From an uncultured Victivallales bacterium (GTDB lineage Bacteria > Verrucomicrobiota > Lentisphaeria > Oligosphaerales > JAFGRS01), in the NCBI GenBank assembly GCA_903834675.1, contig CAILKC010000153.1, positions 1 to 5,015 of the forward strand: a stretch of DNA of 5,015 bases, in the 5' to 3' direction. The translations under genes were made by a program, and so were the position numbers. Of the stretch, positions 1-5,015 are shown one piece after another. Within the stretch, counting starts at the first letter, position 1; each line of letters opens with the position of its first letter. The notes beneath the pieces were generated by a model that was not told the origin of the DNA, ran no database searches, and saw only the letters and a program-made list of their open reading frames with translations.

Positions 1-10
1 GGACGAGGGG

Positions 11-121
11 CGGAATGGGACGCGCCTGGTGTCAAACGAGGTTGCTGCAAGTCTCATACAAGGGTTCAGGGTTCAGGCCGGACATAGCGGAATGAGACTT
101 GCTGACGCGGTTCCCATTCCG
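11..121. repeat. Nested inverted repeats (11-20/112-121 and 47-57/92-102)
   Basis: CGGAATGGGA at 11-20 is the exact reverse complement of TCCCATTCCG at 112-121. Inside it, GCAAGTCTCAT at 47-57 is the exact reverse complement of ATGAGACTTGC at 92-102. The two pairs are coaxially nested, so 11-121 is a large imperfect palindrome that could fold as a long stem with internal loops. The interior (61-80) carries a short tandem of GGGTTCA. The second direct-repeat copy (221-283) keeps only the left arms (231-240 and 267-277), so it cannot form this structure. Confidence 0.7.
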
Positions 122-148
122 ATCCGGCCGGTACGTGGCGGATCGCCT

Positions 149-198
149 GGAGGGCGGCCCTGCGTGGCCGCCGCGGCGCCGACGCAGCGGCGCCCTCC
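149..198. repeat. 50-bp imperfect hairpin/palindrome
   Basis: Bases 149-173 and 174-198 are near reverse complements: 21 of 25 positions pair. The outer 8 bp are perfect (GGAGGGCG with CGCCCTCC). The four mismatches are G/C transversions in the inner part. The element is very GC-rich, sits inside the repeat unit and is followed immediately by the perfect palindrome at 201-232. Confidence 0.65.
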
Positions 199-200
199 AA

Positions 201-232
201 CGCCCCTCGTCCGCCGCGGCGGACGAGGGGCG
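201..232. repeat. Perfect 32-bp palindrome
   Basis: The left half (CGCCCCTCGTCCGCCG, 201-216) is the exact reverse complement of the right half (217-232). The palindrome spans the start of the second direct-repeat copy at 221, so its last 12 bases belong to the repeated segment. By symmetry, the first copy at position 1 may be preceded outside the window by the same left half. It could form a cruciform in DNA or a 16-bp stem in RNA with essentially no loop. It may mark the junction between repeat units. Confidence 0.85.
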
Positions 233-273
233 GAATGGGACGCGCCTGGTGTCAAACGAGGTTGCTGCAAGTC

Positions 274-333
274 TCATACAAGGTGATACTTCCTGACACC
301 TGAACACTCCGCTTGTCGAACAGGGTTTTGCAT
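274..333 (-). CDS. Possible 19-aa ORF or truncated gene start with strong RBS
   Basis: On the minus strand an ATG at 333 is preceded by AAAAGGAGAG, with GGAG at 343-340 and 6 nt to the start codon. This is the same layout as the other genes here. The frame reads MQNPVRQAECSGVRKYHLV and ends at TGA (276-274), just after it enters the direct repeat whose edge is at 283. It starts 44 nt after the stop of the SGNH gene on the same strand, a normal operon spacing. It may be the 5' end of a downstream gene cut by the repeat, a small protein, or chance. No domain is recognisable, and the peptide has no signal peptide or membrane segment. Confidence 0.3.
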   Translation of the reverse strand: MQNPVRQAECSGVRKYHLV

Positions 334-377
334 GCGGCTCTCCTTTTCCACTCAGGCATGATCGCGTGGATTCGGGT

Positions 378-2531
378 TCAACGGCCCGGCCCGGCGGCCA
401 CGTACACGCCAGTATACTGCACGATGTCCGGTCCCGCGGCGGCCAGGGTCAGGAGCGCCTCGGCAGCGCCCGGCGGGAGGCTTACACGTCCCTTCAGCTT
501 CTGCCATTGGAAGCTGTCGGCAGAGGGTTCGAGCGTCCACGCGGTCCCGATTTCGGCACCGTCGCGGGCGCGGAAAGCGAGCGTGACGCGGCTTTGCTGG
601 GCGGGGAGGTCTCGCGGGCCCAGGGCGTTGGGGGCGTAGACGCGAGAGAACAGGCTGAGGTCCAGCGCCGTCGCCTCGGGTGGCAGACGCACGGTGGTTT
701 CCGCCCGCCCGGCGGGCCCCAGCTCCAGGCAAGCGCCGCCGGGCACCAGCCCGCAGCCGTCGTCATGCACCAGTTCGGCGCTCAACCCCTTCTCCGACGC
801 GGTGGCGCGCCGACGCAGGCCGAAGCGTCCGGCGCCAAGGTCGGCACGGACGCGGTAGGCGCCGTCATTGCCGGCCTGGCTGCCGCGCACCAGCAACAGG
901 TCGTAGGGGCGAAGCGGCAGGTCGCAGGTGACGGTGGCGCTGCGCAGGTCCTGGTCACGGTCGAACGACAGCGCCGCGACGGGCGCCCGGAACGGCCGGT
1001 TCGTCGAGGCCTTCCCAGTCAGCCGCCAGGCGTCCGCCGCCCCTGCCGGGTCGGCGGCGAAGTCCGCATTGCCTACGAGGTTGTCGGGGCGGCTGTGATC
1101 GCTTTCGAGGAGGTAGGGCCGCGGCTCAGCGGCGGACAGGCGCCAGGCCGGCGGGGTGGCGGCGTCATCGACGTCCAAGGCAACGGCATCCAGCCCGGCC
1201 GCGACGGCGCCCGTGACCAGGACGTGCAGCGTCTGCTCACGCAAAGCCGCCAGGGGTAGGTCGGCCGTGAGGCCGACAGGGTCCGAGCTGGATTGGAGGA
1301 CGGTCCACCCCGCCGCGGCCGCATCCCAGACCTGCGGGGGCAGCAGTCCGGTTCCCGCCAGTCGTAGCCGGAGTCGGCGGGGGGCGCCGTCCGGCTCAAG
1401 CCCGAAGCGCAGCAGGATACCGTGGCCGATCGCCAGGCAGTGACCGTCGGCGCTGGCGATGAGGCCGAGTTCGTCATTGCGGCGGATGGCGTCGAGCGAG
1501 AAGCCTTTCTCGCTCTGGTGGTCGGGGTCGGGGTGGTCCGGCTGGCTGGTATGAAATGGCCGGGCGCCGCCGGCCAGGAGGTCCGCAAGCGGGGCGGGCG
1601 GGCGGTTGAGCACCCAGCCTTTGAGGCAGGGCCGCGCCTGGGTCAGGCCCATCTGCCCGAAGACCCAGAGCAGGCCCTGGATGGCCGCCAGCTGGCCATC
1701 GGTATCCGGATGAATGCCGTCGCCGACCTGGGAGCGCAAGGGTGGGTCCAGCGCCAGGGTCAAGGCGGAGACATCGATGAACCAGGCCTTTTCCGCGGCG
1801 GCCAGGTCGCGCACCCCGGCCGCATTCTGCAACACCTTCTCATTGAACGCCGGGTGGCTGCCGCCGCGAGCGCCTTCATCCACGGGAAAGGGGCTCATGA
1901 GGACGGGCACCGCGCCCATGGCCCGGATGCGGCGAAGCATCTCGCGCCAATTGTTCAGCCTCGCCGCGGGGAGAGCACCATCGTTGATGAACATCAGGCA
2001 GACCACGTCGGGGCGGTGCCGCGCCACACGGACTTCCCAGCCGGGCTCGACGCTGACCGCGGTTCCCTGGTAATCGCCCCGGGCGGGCTCGACCAGGTAG
2101 AGTTCCGTGTTCAACGTCGGCGGGTGTTCGGCGAGGTAATCGATGGTGTAGGTCTGGTCGCCGACGGTCACTTTCATCCCTGGAAATGGCCCCATGCCCC
2201 AGTGGACGTCAGTACCGTAGAGGATGCGGTCGCCCTGGGCCAGGCGGGCGCTGCCGCCGGTCATGGGTTTGACCAGCGCGTCGGAGTTGCTGCCGCCCAC
2301 CGCGGTGTTGATGACGCGCACCGGCAAGATTCGGCTCAGAAGCTGCGGATAGTCGATGGCCAGATTGCGGCCCGTGGTCTGGCTGTCGCCGGTGAACACC
2401 ACCCGGACCATCGAGTCGACGGTGATCGAACGCATGTCGGCACCCTCTGCGGGCGGGACGGCCAGGCCCAGCACGACGGCCATGGCGATCCCGGATGAAG
2501 ATATGGAAATGCTCACGCCGGTAAGGTGCAT
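378..2531 (-). CDS. Exported SGNH/GDSL-type hydrolase with C-terminal beta-sandwich modules
   Basis: This 717-aa protein is a likely secreted esterase or carbohydrate deacetylase. Residues 1-30 form a signal peptide (hydrophobic 5-27, then PPAEG before AD), unusual in having no Lys/Arg in the n-region. The SGNH catalytic blocks are visible: block I FTGDSQ with nucleophile Ser50, block II AVGGS with Gly79/80, block III FINDG with Asn183 (the usual Gly before N is replaced), and block V DGIHPDTDG with Asp271 and His274. A beta-rich insertion lies between blocks II and III (about 95-170). The region after 300 looks like two beta-sandwich or carbohydrate-binding-like modules: about 343-470, and 485-717, which begins NLVGNADF with a later W. 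The ATG at 2531 has GGAG 5 nt upstream. Family assignment is solid from motifs; substrate is unknown. An acyl ester of a polysaccharide is inferred from the architecture. Confidence 0.88.
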   Translation of the reverse strand: MHLTGVSISISSSGIAMAVVLGLAVPPAEGADMRSITVDSMVRVVFTGDSQTTGRNLAIDYPQLLSRILPVRVINTAVGGSNSDALVKPMTGGSARLAQGDRILYGTDVHWGMGPFPGMKVTVGDQTYTIDYLAEHPPTLNTELYLVEPARGDYQGTAVSVEPGWEVRVARHRPDVVCLMFINDGALPAARLNNWREMLRRIRAMGAVPVLMSPFPVDEGARGGSHPAFNEKVLQNAAGVRDLAAAEKAWFIDVSALTLALDPPLRSQVGDGIHPDTDGQLAAIQGLLWVFGQMGLTQARPCLKGWVLNRPPAPLADLLAGGARPFHTSQPDHPDPDHQSEKGFSLDAIRRNDELGLIASADGHCLAIGHGILLRFGLEPDGAPRRLRLRLAGTGLLPPQVWDAAAAGWTVLQSSSDPVGLTADLPLAALREQTLHVLVTGAVAAGLDAVALDVDDAATPPAWRLSAAEPRPYLLESDHSRPDNLVGNADFAADPAGAADAWRLTGKASTNRPFRAPVAALSFDRDQDLRSATVTCDLPLRPYDLLLVRGSQAGNDGAYRVRADLGAGRFGLRRRATASEKGLSAELVHDDGCGLVPGGACLELGPAGRAETTVRLPPEATALDLSLFSRVYAPNALGPRDLPAQQSRVTLAFRARDGAEIGTAWTLEPSADSFQWQKLKGRVSLPPGAAEALLTLAAAGPDIVQYTGVYVAAGPGR

Positions 2532-2536
2532 GGTCG

Positions 2537-2540
2537 CTCC
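2537..2540 (-). promoter_or_regulatory. Ribosome binding site of the SGNH hydrolase gene
   Basis: On the minus strand, GGAG lies 5 nt upstream of the ATG at 2531. This supports that start over the internal Met17, which would remove much of the signal peptide's hydrophobic stretch. Confidence 0.6.
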
Positions 2541-2713
2541 GGGGATGCAAGGTGTGGCACGGGCGCCCCGTTGCGCCGTCCGTACCTAGGCATTATCGTG
2601 CCATCGAGCCACCCGACAGGACGCCGGGCAGGGTTCTTCGGAGCGCTTGGCGGGCGGTTGCCGGCGCCGGGGCTACAGGCTGGGTGCAGGATTGGGCGTC
2701 AGTCCAAACGAGG

Positions 2714-2719
2714 AGGAGG
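2714..2719 (+). promoter_or_regulatory. Strong Shine-Dalgarno that sets the beta-helix gene start
   Basis: AGGAGG, within a GAGGAGGAGG run, lies 6 nt before the ATG at 2726. The frame is open upstream to an ATG at 2552, but the additional 58 residues are Arg/Pro/Ala-rich and look like translated intergenic DNA. The Shine-Dalgarno therefore argues for 2726 as the true start. Confidence 0.85.
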
Positions 2720-2725
2720 TTGGCC

Positions 2726-4000
2726 ATGGCAGATGCTTCCCCGCTGGCGGCGAGCGAGTTGGCCCGGTTTGCCGAGAGCAACCGTCCCTGGCGCAAGCCC
2801 GTGCCGCTGACGCTGACCGTCGGCCAGGAGGCGGGCGACCTGCGCGGCGACGACGAGAAACCGCTCCAGGCCGGGGTCGACTACCTGCACCGGCTGGGCG
2901 GGGGGACGCTGCAGATCCTGCCTGGCGTTTACACCCTGCGCAATGCCATTCACCTGGCCCCTCACATCACCCTGCGGGGTGCGGGCGCAGCCACGGTGCT
3001 CAGGATGGCCCCAAGTGTCACCACGGCGCTGGTGCGGGACTCCGACTGGTACGAGTACGTGGTGCAGGTGCAGGATGCCGCCGGCTTTGCGCCCGGGGGT
3101 GGCATCATGTTGAGCACCAAGAATGAGCAGGGCGTCCCCAAGTACCTGTTTGCCACGGTGACCGCGGTGCAGGGCAATCTGGTGTTTTTCGACCAACGCA
3201 CCGAGGCCTGCTTCTGGCGGTCGGGCGAGTCCACCGCCTCGACGCTCTTCTCGCTGCTCAGCGGCCGCAATGTCGACGACGTCCGCATCGAGGAGCTGGT
3301 GCTGGACGGAAACCGCGCTGCCTGCGGTCAGGTCAATGACAACTACGGCGCCGCCGTCTTCCTGCAGTACTGCAATCGCTGGGAGTTCCGGGAGGTTACG
3401 GCCCGCAACTACCACGGTGACGGGTTCAGCTTCCAGGTCTGTGACGACATCCACTTCGAGGGATGCCAGGCTCTGAACAATGCGGACCTCGGCTTTCATC
3501 CTGGCAGTGGCTCGCAACGCCCGCGGTTCCGCCGCTGCACGGCGCGGGGCAACAGCCAGGGGCTGTTCTTCTGCTGGGGGGTGTCCGATGGGCAGGCGGA
3601 AGACTGCGTGCTGTCAGGCAACCTGAGGTACGGAATCAGCCTCGGCCATCGCGACACGGACAACCTCATCCGCGGCTGCACCGTCGAGGGCAACGCCGAG
3701 GTCGGCATCCTCTTTCGGCAGGAACGGCAGCAGTTTTTCAGCGGCGACCGCAACCGGATTGAAGCCTGCCTCATCCGCGACAACGGCCCCGCCGACAGCG
3801 GCGTCGGGATCGACGTGCGCTGGCTGACCCGCGAGGTGACCATCCGCGGTTGTCGCTTCGAGAACCGCAGCGGCCGCCAGGTGACCGGGATCCGCATCGG
3901 GGCCGAGGTCGGGGAGGTCCGTCTGGCCGAAAACGTCTTTAGCCCGTGCCGCGCCGAGGTCGAGGACTTGCGGCCGACGGCGGCCCCGACGGCGCCGTGA
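2726..4000 (+). CDS. Right-handed parallel beta-helix repeat protein, pectate-lyase-like fold
   Basis: This 424-aa protein has the signature of a right-handed parallel beta-helix. Residues 40-95 form the opening (PLQAGVDYLHRLGGGTLQI, PGVY, ITLRGAG), typical of pectate-lyase-like proteins. Residues about 105-165 look like an inserted small beta module (GFAPGGGIML, TAVQGNLVFF). From about 180 to 405 there are successive rungs of roughly 20-25 residues, such as VRIEELVLDGN, FREVTARNYHGDGFSF, IHFEGCQALNNADLGF, FRRCTARGNSQGLFF, IRGCTVEGNAEVGILF and VTIRGCRFENRS. Cys/Asn ladders (C-x-x-x-x-N) are obvious. Such folds serve polysaccharide lyases, glycosidases, epimerases and phage tailspikes. I cannot assign a catalytic site; the GH28 polygalacturonase motif set is not seen. 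There is no visible signal peptide at the chosen start. The C-terminus ends in a short Pro/Ala/Thr tail. Confidence 0.85.
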   Translation: MADASPLAASELARFAESNRPWRKPVPLTLTVGQEAGDLRGDDEKPLQAGVDYLHRLGGGTLQILPGVYTLRNAIHLAPHITLRGAGAATVLRMAPSVTTALVRDSDWYEYVVQVQDAAGFAPGGGIMLSTKNEQGVPKYLFATVTAVQGNLVFFDQRTEACFWRSGESTASTLFSLLSGRNVDDVRIEELVLDGNRAACGQVNDNYGAAVFLQYCNRWEFREVTARNYHGDGFSFQVCDDIHFEGCQALNNADLGFHPGSGSQRPRFRRCTARGNSQGLFFCWGVSDGQAEDCVLSGNLRYGISLGHRDTDNLIRGCTVEGNAEVGILFRQERQQFFSGDRNRIEACLIRDNGPADSGVGIDVRWLTREVTIRGCRFENRSGRQVTGIRIGAEVGEVRLAENVFSPCRAEVEDLRPTAAPTAP

Positions 4001-4027
4001 CCGGCACCCGAGAGCAGTTCAAGCAAC

Positions 4028-4033
4028 CGGAGG
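4028..4033 (+). promoter_or_regulatory. Ribosome binding site of pyrE
   Basis: CGGAGG lies 6 nt upstream of the ATG at 4040, inside the 39-bp gap after the beta-helix stop codon. It fixes the pyrE start and shows independent translation initiation on what may be a shared transcript. Confidence 0.75.
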
Positions 4034-4039
4034 CTGTTC

Positions 4040-4711
4040 ATGCAGGACTACCAGCGCGAGTTCATCGAGTTCATGGTGGCGTCGGGGGTGTTGACCTTTG
4101 GCGACTTCACCACCAAGAGCGGTCGGCGCACGCCCTTCTTCATCAACACCGGGAACTACCGCAGCGGTGAGCAGGCGCGCCGACTGGGCGAGTTCTACGC
4201 GCAGGCGCTGGTGGCCCGCTTCGGCACAGGCTTCGACGTGCTCTTCGGGCCGGCCTACAAAGGGATTCCCCTGGCGGTCGGGGCGGCGATTGCCCTGGCG
4301 GCGCGCCATGGCCGCGACGTCGCCTACTGCTTCAACCGCAAAGAAGTGAAGGACCACGGCGAGGGCGGCGCGCTGATCGGGCACAAGCTGCGCGATGGGG
4401 ACCGGGTGGTGATCGTCGAGGACGTCATCACGGCGGGTACCTCGGTACGCGAGACGATGCCCTTGCTGCAGGCCGCGGCCAAGGTTCACCTGGCCGGCTT
4501 GCTGGTGGGAGTCGACCGGATGGAAAGAGGCACTGGGGCGCGCAGTGCGCTGCAAGAGGTCCAGGAGGCCTACGCGATGCCGGCTGGCGCCATCGTCACG
4601 CTGGCGGATGTAGTCGAGCACCTGCACAACCGCCCCGTCAACGGCCGCCTCGTCCTGGATGACGCGCTCAAAGCCCGCATCGACGCCTACCGGGCCCAGT
4701 ACGGGGCGTAG
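4040..4711 (+). CDS. pyrE: Orotate phosphoribosyltransferase
   Basis: PyrE transfers the phosphoribosyl group of PRPP to orotate, giving orotidine 5'-monophosphate and pyrophosphate, the penultimate step of de novo UMP synthesis in the cytosol. The 223-aa length is typical of the bacterial enzyme. The PRPP-binding motif is complete at 123-135 (VVIVEDVITAGTS). The flexible catalytic loop reads FNRKEVKDHGEGG (98-110), with Lys101, Lys104 and His106 in the positions expected for the enzyme. The orotate and PRPP contacts KSGRRTPFFINTG (26-38) and FGPAYKGIPLA (69-79) are also present. All key residues appear intact, so it should be functional. It follows the beta-helix gene by 39 bp on the same strand, so co-transcription is possible. 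It is followed within 8 bp by a structured repeat. No attenuator-like leader is visible upstream. Confidence 0.97.
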   Translation: MQDYQREFIEFMVASGVLTFGDFTTKSGRRTPFFINTGNYRSGEQARRLGEFYAQALVARFGTGFDVLFGPAYKGIPLAVGAAIALAARHGRDVAYCFNRKEVKDHGEGGALIGHKLRDGDRVVIVEDVITAGTSVRETMPLLQAAAKVHLAGLLVGVDRMERGTGARSALQEVQEAYAMPAGAIVTLADVVEHLHNRPVNGRLVLDDALKARIDAYRAQYGA

Positions 4712-4718
4712 CCGCGTT

Positions 4719-4860
4719 CTGGCCGCGCAGCGGCCGCGGGGCGCTCCGCGCTGGGCTGAAAGCGGCGTCAAGCCGCCGCAGTCCAAAGAGCGCCTGGCGG
4801 CGCTCAGCCCAGACCGCGGTGGGACGGGTCGGCGCAGCCGCCCTGGCGCTGCCGTTTTGG
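4719..4860. repeat. 142-bp structured tandem repeat, copy 1
   Basis: This unit starts 8 bp after the pyrE stop and is followed immediately by a second copy, which differs at 6 of 142 positions. It can fold into a hairpin (4725-4732 with 4742-4749, one C-C mismatch) and a branched structure. The branched part has an 8-bp outer stem CTGGGCTG (4751-4758) with CAGCCCAG (4805-4812), enclosing stem GCGGC/GCCGC (4762-4766 with 4772-4776) and stem AGCGCC/GGCGCT (4789-4794 with 4799-4804). The unit ends in GCTGCCGTTTTGG. The length is not a multiple of 3 and both strands read as low-complexity peptides, so it is noncoding. It may act as a 3' processing or termination signal for pyrE, although there is no T-run directly after a hairpin. 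Confidence 0.9.
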
Positions 4861-5002
4861 CTGGCCGCAGAGCGGCCGCGGGGCGCTCTGCGCTGGGCTG
4901 AAAGCGGCGTCAAGCCGCCGCAGTCCAAAGAACGCCTGACGGCGCTCAGCCCAGACCGCGGTGGGACGGGTCGGCGCAGCCGTCCTGGCGCTGCCGTTTT
5001 GG
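4861..5002. repeat. 142-bp structured tandem repeat, copy 2
   Basis: This copy aligns without gaps to 4719-4860. Differences (copy 1 to copy 2) are 4727 G to 4869 A, 4728 C to 4870 G, 4747 C to 4889 T, 4790 G to 4932 A, 4797 G to 4939 A and 4841 C to 4983 T. The first hairpin (4867-4874 with 4884-4891) is perfectly paired here. The outer stem of the branched part (4893-4900 with 4947-4954) is unchanged. One inner stem loses a pair at 4932/4945. The similarity stops at 5002, and the last 13 bases of the window are different. Confidence 0.9.
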
Positions 5003-5015
5003 AGTGCGCGTGGCA

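Larger units (their letters stand above)
1..283. repeat. Direct repeat, 63 bp exact, 220-bp period (1-63 and 221-283)
   Basis: Bases 1-63 and 221-283 are identical. The match starts at the first base of the window, so the left copy probably extends upstream. The two copies then diverge at 64 and 284. The spacing suggests a unit of about 220 bp that is tandemly arranged, with the second copy cut short at 283. The unit holds inverted-repeat arms (11-20 with 112-121; 47-57 with 92-102), a hairpin (149-198) and half of a palindrome. It encodes no recognisable transposase. It could be a REP/MITE-like intergenic element or a structured RNA; the sequence does not say which. Confidence 0.85.
1..377. 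other. Noncoding, repeat-dominated region left of the SGNH hydrolase gene
   Basis: This stretch contains no reading frame that looks like a normal gene. The open frames on both strands are Arg/Pro/Ala-rich translations of GC-rich repeat sequence, and parts of them recur because the DNA repeats. It holds a 63-bp direct repeat, several inverted repeats and one 19-codon frame with a good ribosome binding site. Positions 300-377 are less GC-rich and lie directly downstream of the SGNH gene stop. I see no hairpin followed by a T-run there that would be a clear terminator for that gene. Confidence 0.7.
2532..2725. promoter_or_regulatory. Divergent intergenic region between SGNH and beta-helix genes
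   Basis: This 194-bp region separates two divergent genes and should hold both promoters. For the SGNH gene, a minus-strand GATAAT (complement of 2592-2597) matches five of six bases of a sigma-70 -10 element about 60 bp upstream of the start codon. The corresponding -35 position has only a weak match. No convincing promoter is visible for the beta-helix gene. A perfect 10-bp palindrome CCGGCGCCGG at 2661-2670 could be an operator or simply GC-rich chance sequence. Confidence 0.35.

Noticed and set aside
1..283. CRISPR-like array
   Set aside because: There are only two copies 220 bp apart with long internal palindromes; no regular short repeats or spacers.
29..307. Overlapping 65-91-aa frames on both strands in the left repeat
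   Set aside because: They are composed mostly of palindromic repeat sequence and look like low-complexity Arg/Pro peptides; no coding signal supports them.
366..1259. Plus-strand 297-aa open frame opposite the SGNH gene
   Set aside because: It lies antisense to a gene with clear catalytic motifs; its Gly/Arg/Ala/Gln-rich translation shows no domain, and long antisense frames are expected at this GC content.
1422..2498. Plus-strand 358-aa open frame opposite the SGNH catalytic domain
   Set aside because: It is a shadow frame of the SGNH coding region, with no recognisable motif and no convincing ribosome binding site seen before its ATG.
2552..2725. N-terminal extension of the beta-helix protein from the ATG at 2552
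   Set aside because: The 58 extra residues are Arg/Pro/Ala-rich with no signal peptide, no good Shine-Dalgarno was seen at 2552, and a very strong one precedes the ATG at 2726.
2699..3517. Minus-strand 272-aa open frame opposite the beta-helix gene
   Set aside because: It is antisense to a protein with obvious repeat rungs; the Val/Ala/Gln-rich translation looks like codon-complement sequence.
4019..4786. Minus-strand 255-aa open frame opposite pyrE
   Set aside because: It begins inside the 142-bp noncoding repeat and runs antisense through pyrE, whose motifs are complete.
4659..4928. Short frames on both strands in the tandem repeat
   Set aside because: They are translations of the repeat; the minus-strand frame even starts with the same 12 residues in both copies because the DNA repeats, and the 142-bp period shifts frame.

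Overview
The window is a GC-rich stretch of bacterial chromosome, apparently from an environmental lineage with long genes and structured intergenic repeats. It contains three well-supported protein genes between two different families of noncoding repeat. Nothing in the sequence fixes the phylum. High GC, large secreted multi-domain hydrolases, beta-helix proteins and palindromic intergenic repeats would fit the PVC superphylum (Planctomycetes, Verrucomicrobia, Lentisphaerae) or Armatimonadota-like bacteria, but this is only an impression.

Layout. Positions 1-377 hold no convincing long gene. They contain a 63-bp exact direct repeat with a 220-bp period (1-63 and 221-283), nested inverted repeats, a 50-bp imperfect hairpin and a perfect 32-bp palindrome. 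A 19-codon reading frame with a strong Shine-Dalgarno lies on the minus strand at 274-333 and runs into the repeat, so it may be a gene truncated by the repeat. Positions 378-2531 (minus) encode a 717-aa exported SGNH/GDSL-type hydrolase with a long beta-rich C-terminal region. A 194-bp divergent intergenic region (2532-2725) follows. Positions 2726-4000 (plus) encode a 424-aa right-handed parallel beta-helix protein. After a 39-bp gap with its own Shine-Dalgarno, positions 4040-4711 (plus) encode orotate phosphoribosyltransferase (PyrE). Positions 4719-5002 hold two head-to-tail copies of a 142-bp structured repeat.

How the genes may work together. The SGNH protein and the beta-helix protein are divergently transcribed and both belong to folds common in polysaccharide processing (ester removal, and lyase or glycosidase activity). 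A shared carbohydrate substrate is plausible but unproven, and the beta-helix protein has no visible signal peptide. PyrE is a housekeeping pyrimidine enzyme that could be co-transcribed with the beta-helix gene; no functional link is evident.

I see no tRNA, rRNA, CRISPR array, transposase or phage integrase. The most interesting signals are the structured repeat with pair-preserving substitutions downstream of pyrE, the palindromic repeat complex at the left edge that may truncate a gene, and the inserted beta-modules in the SGNH protein.
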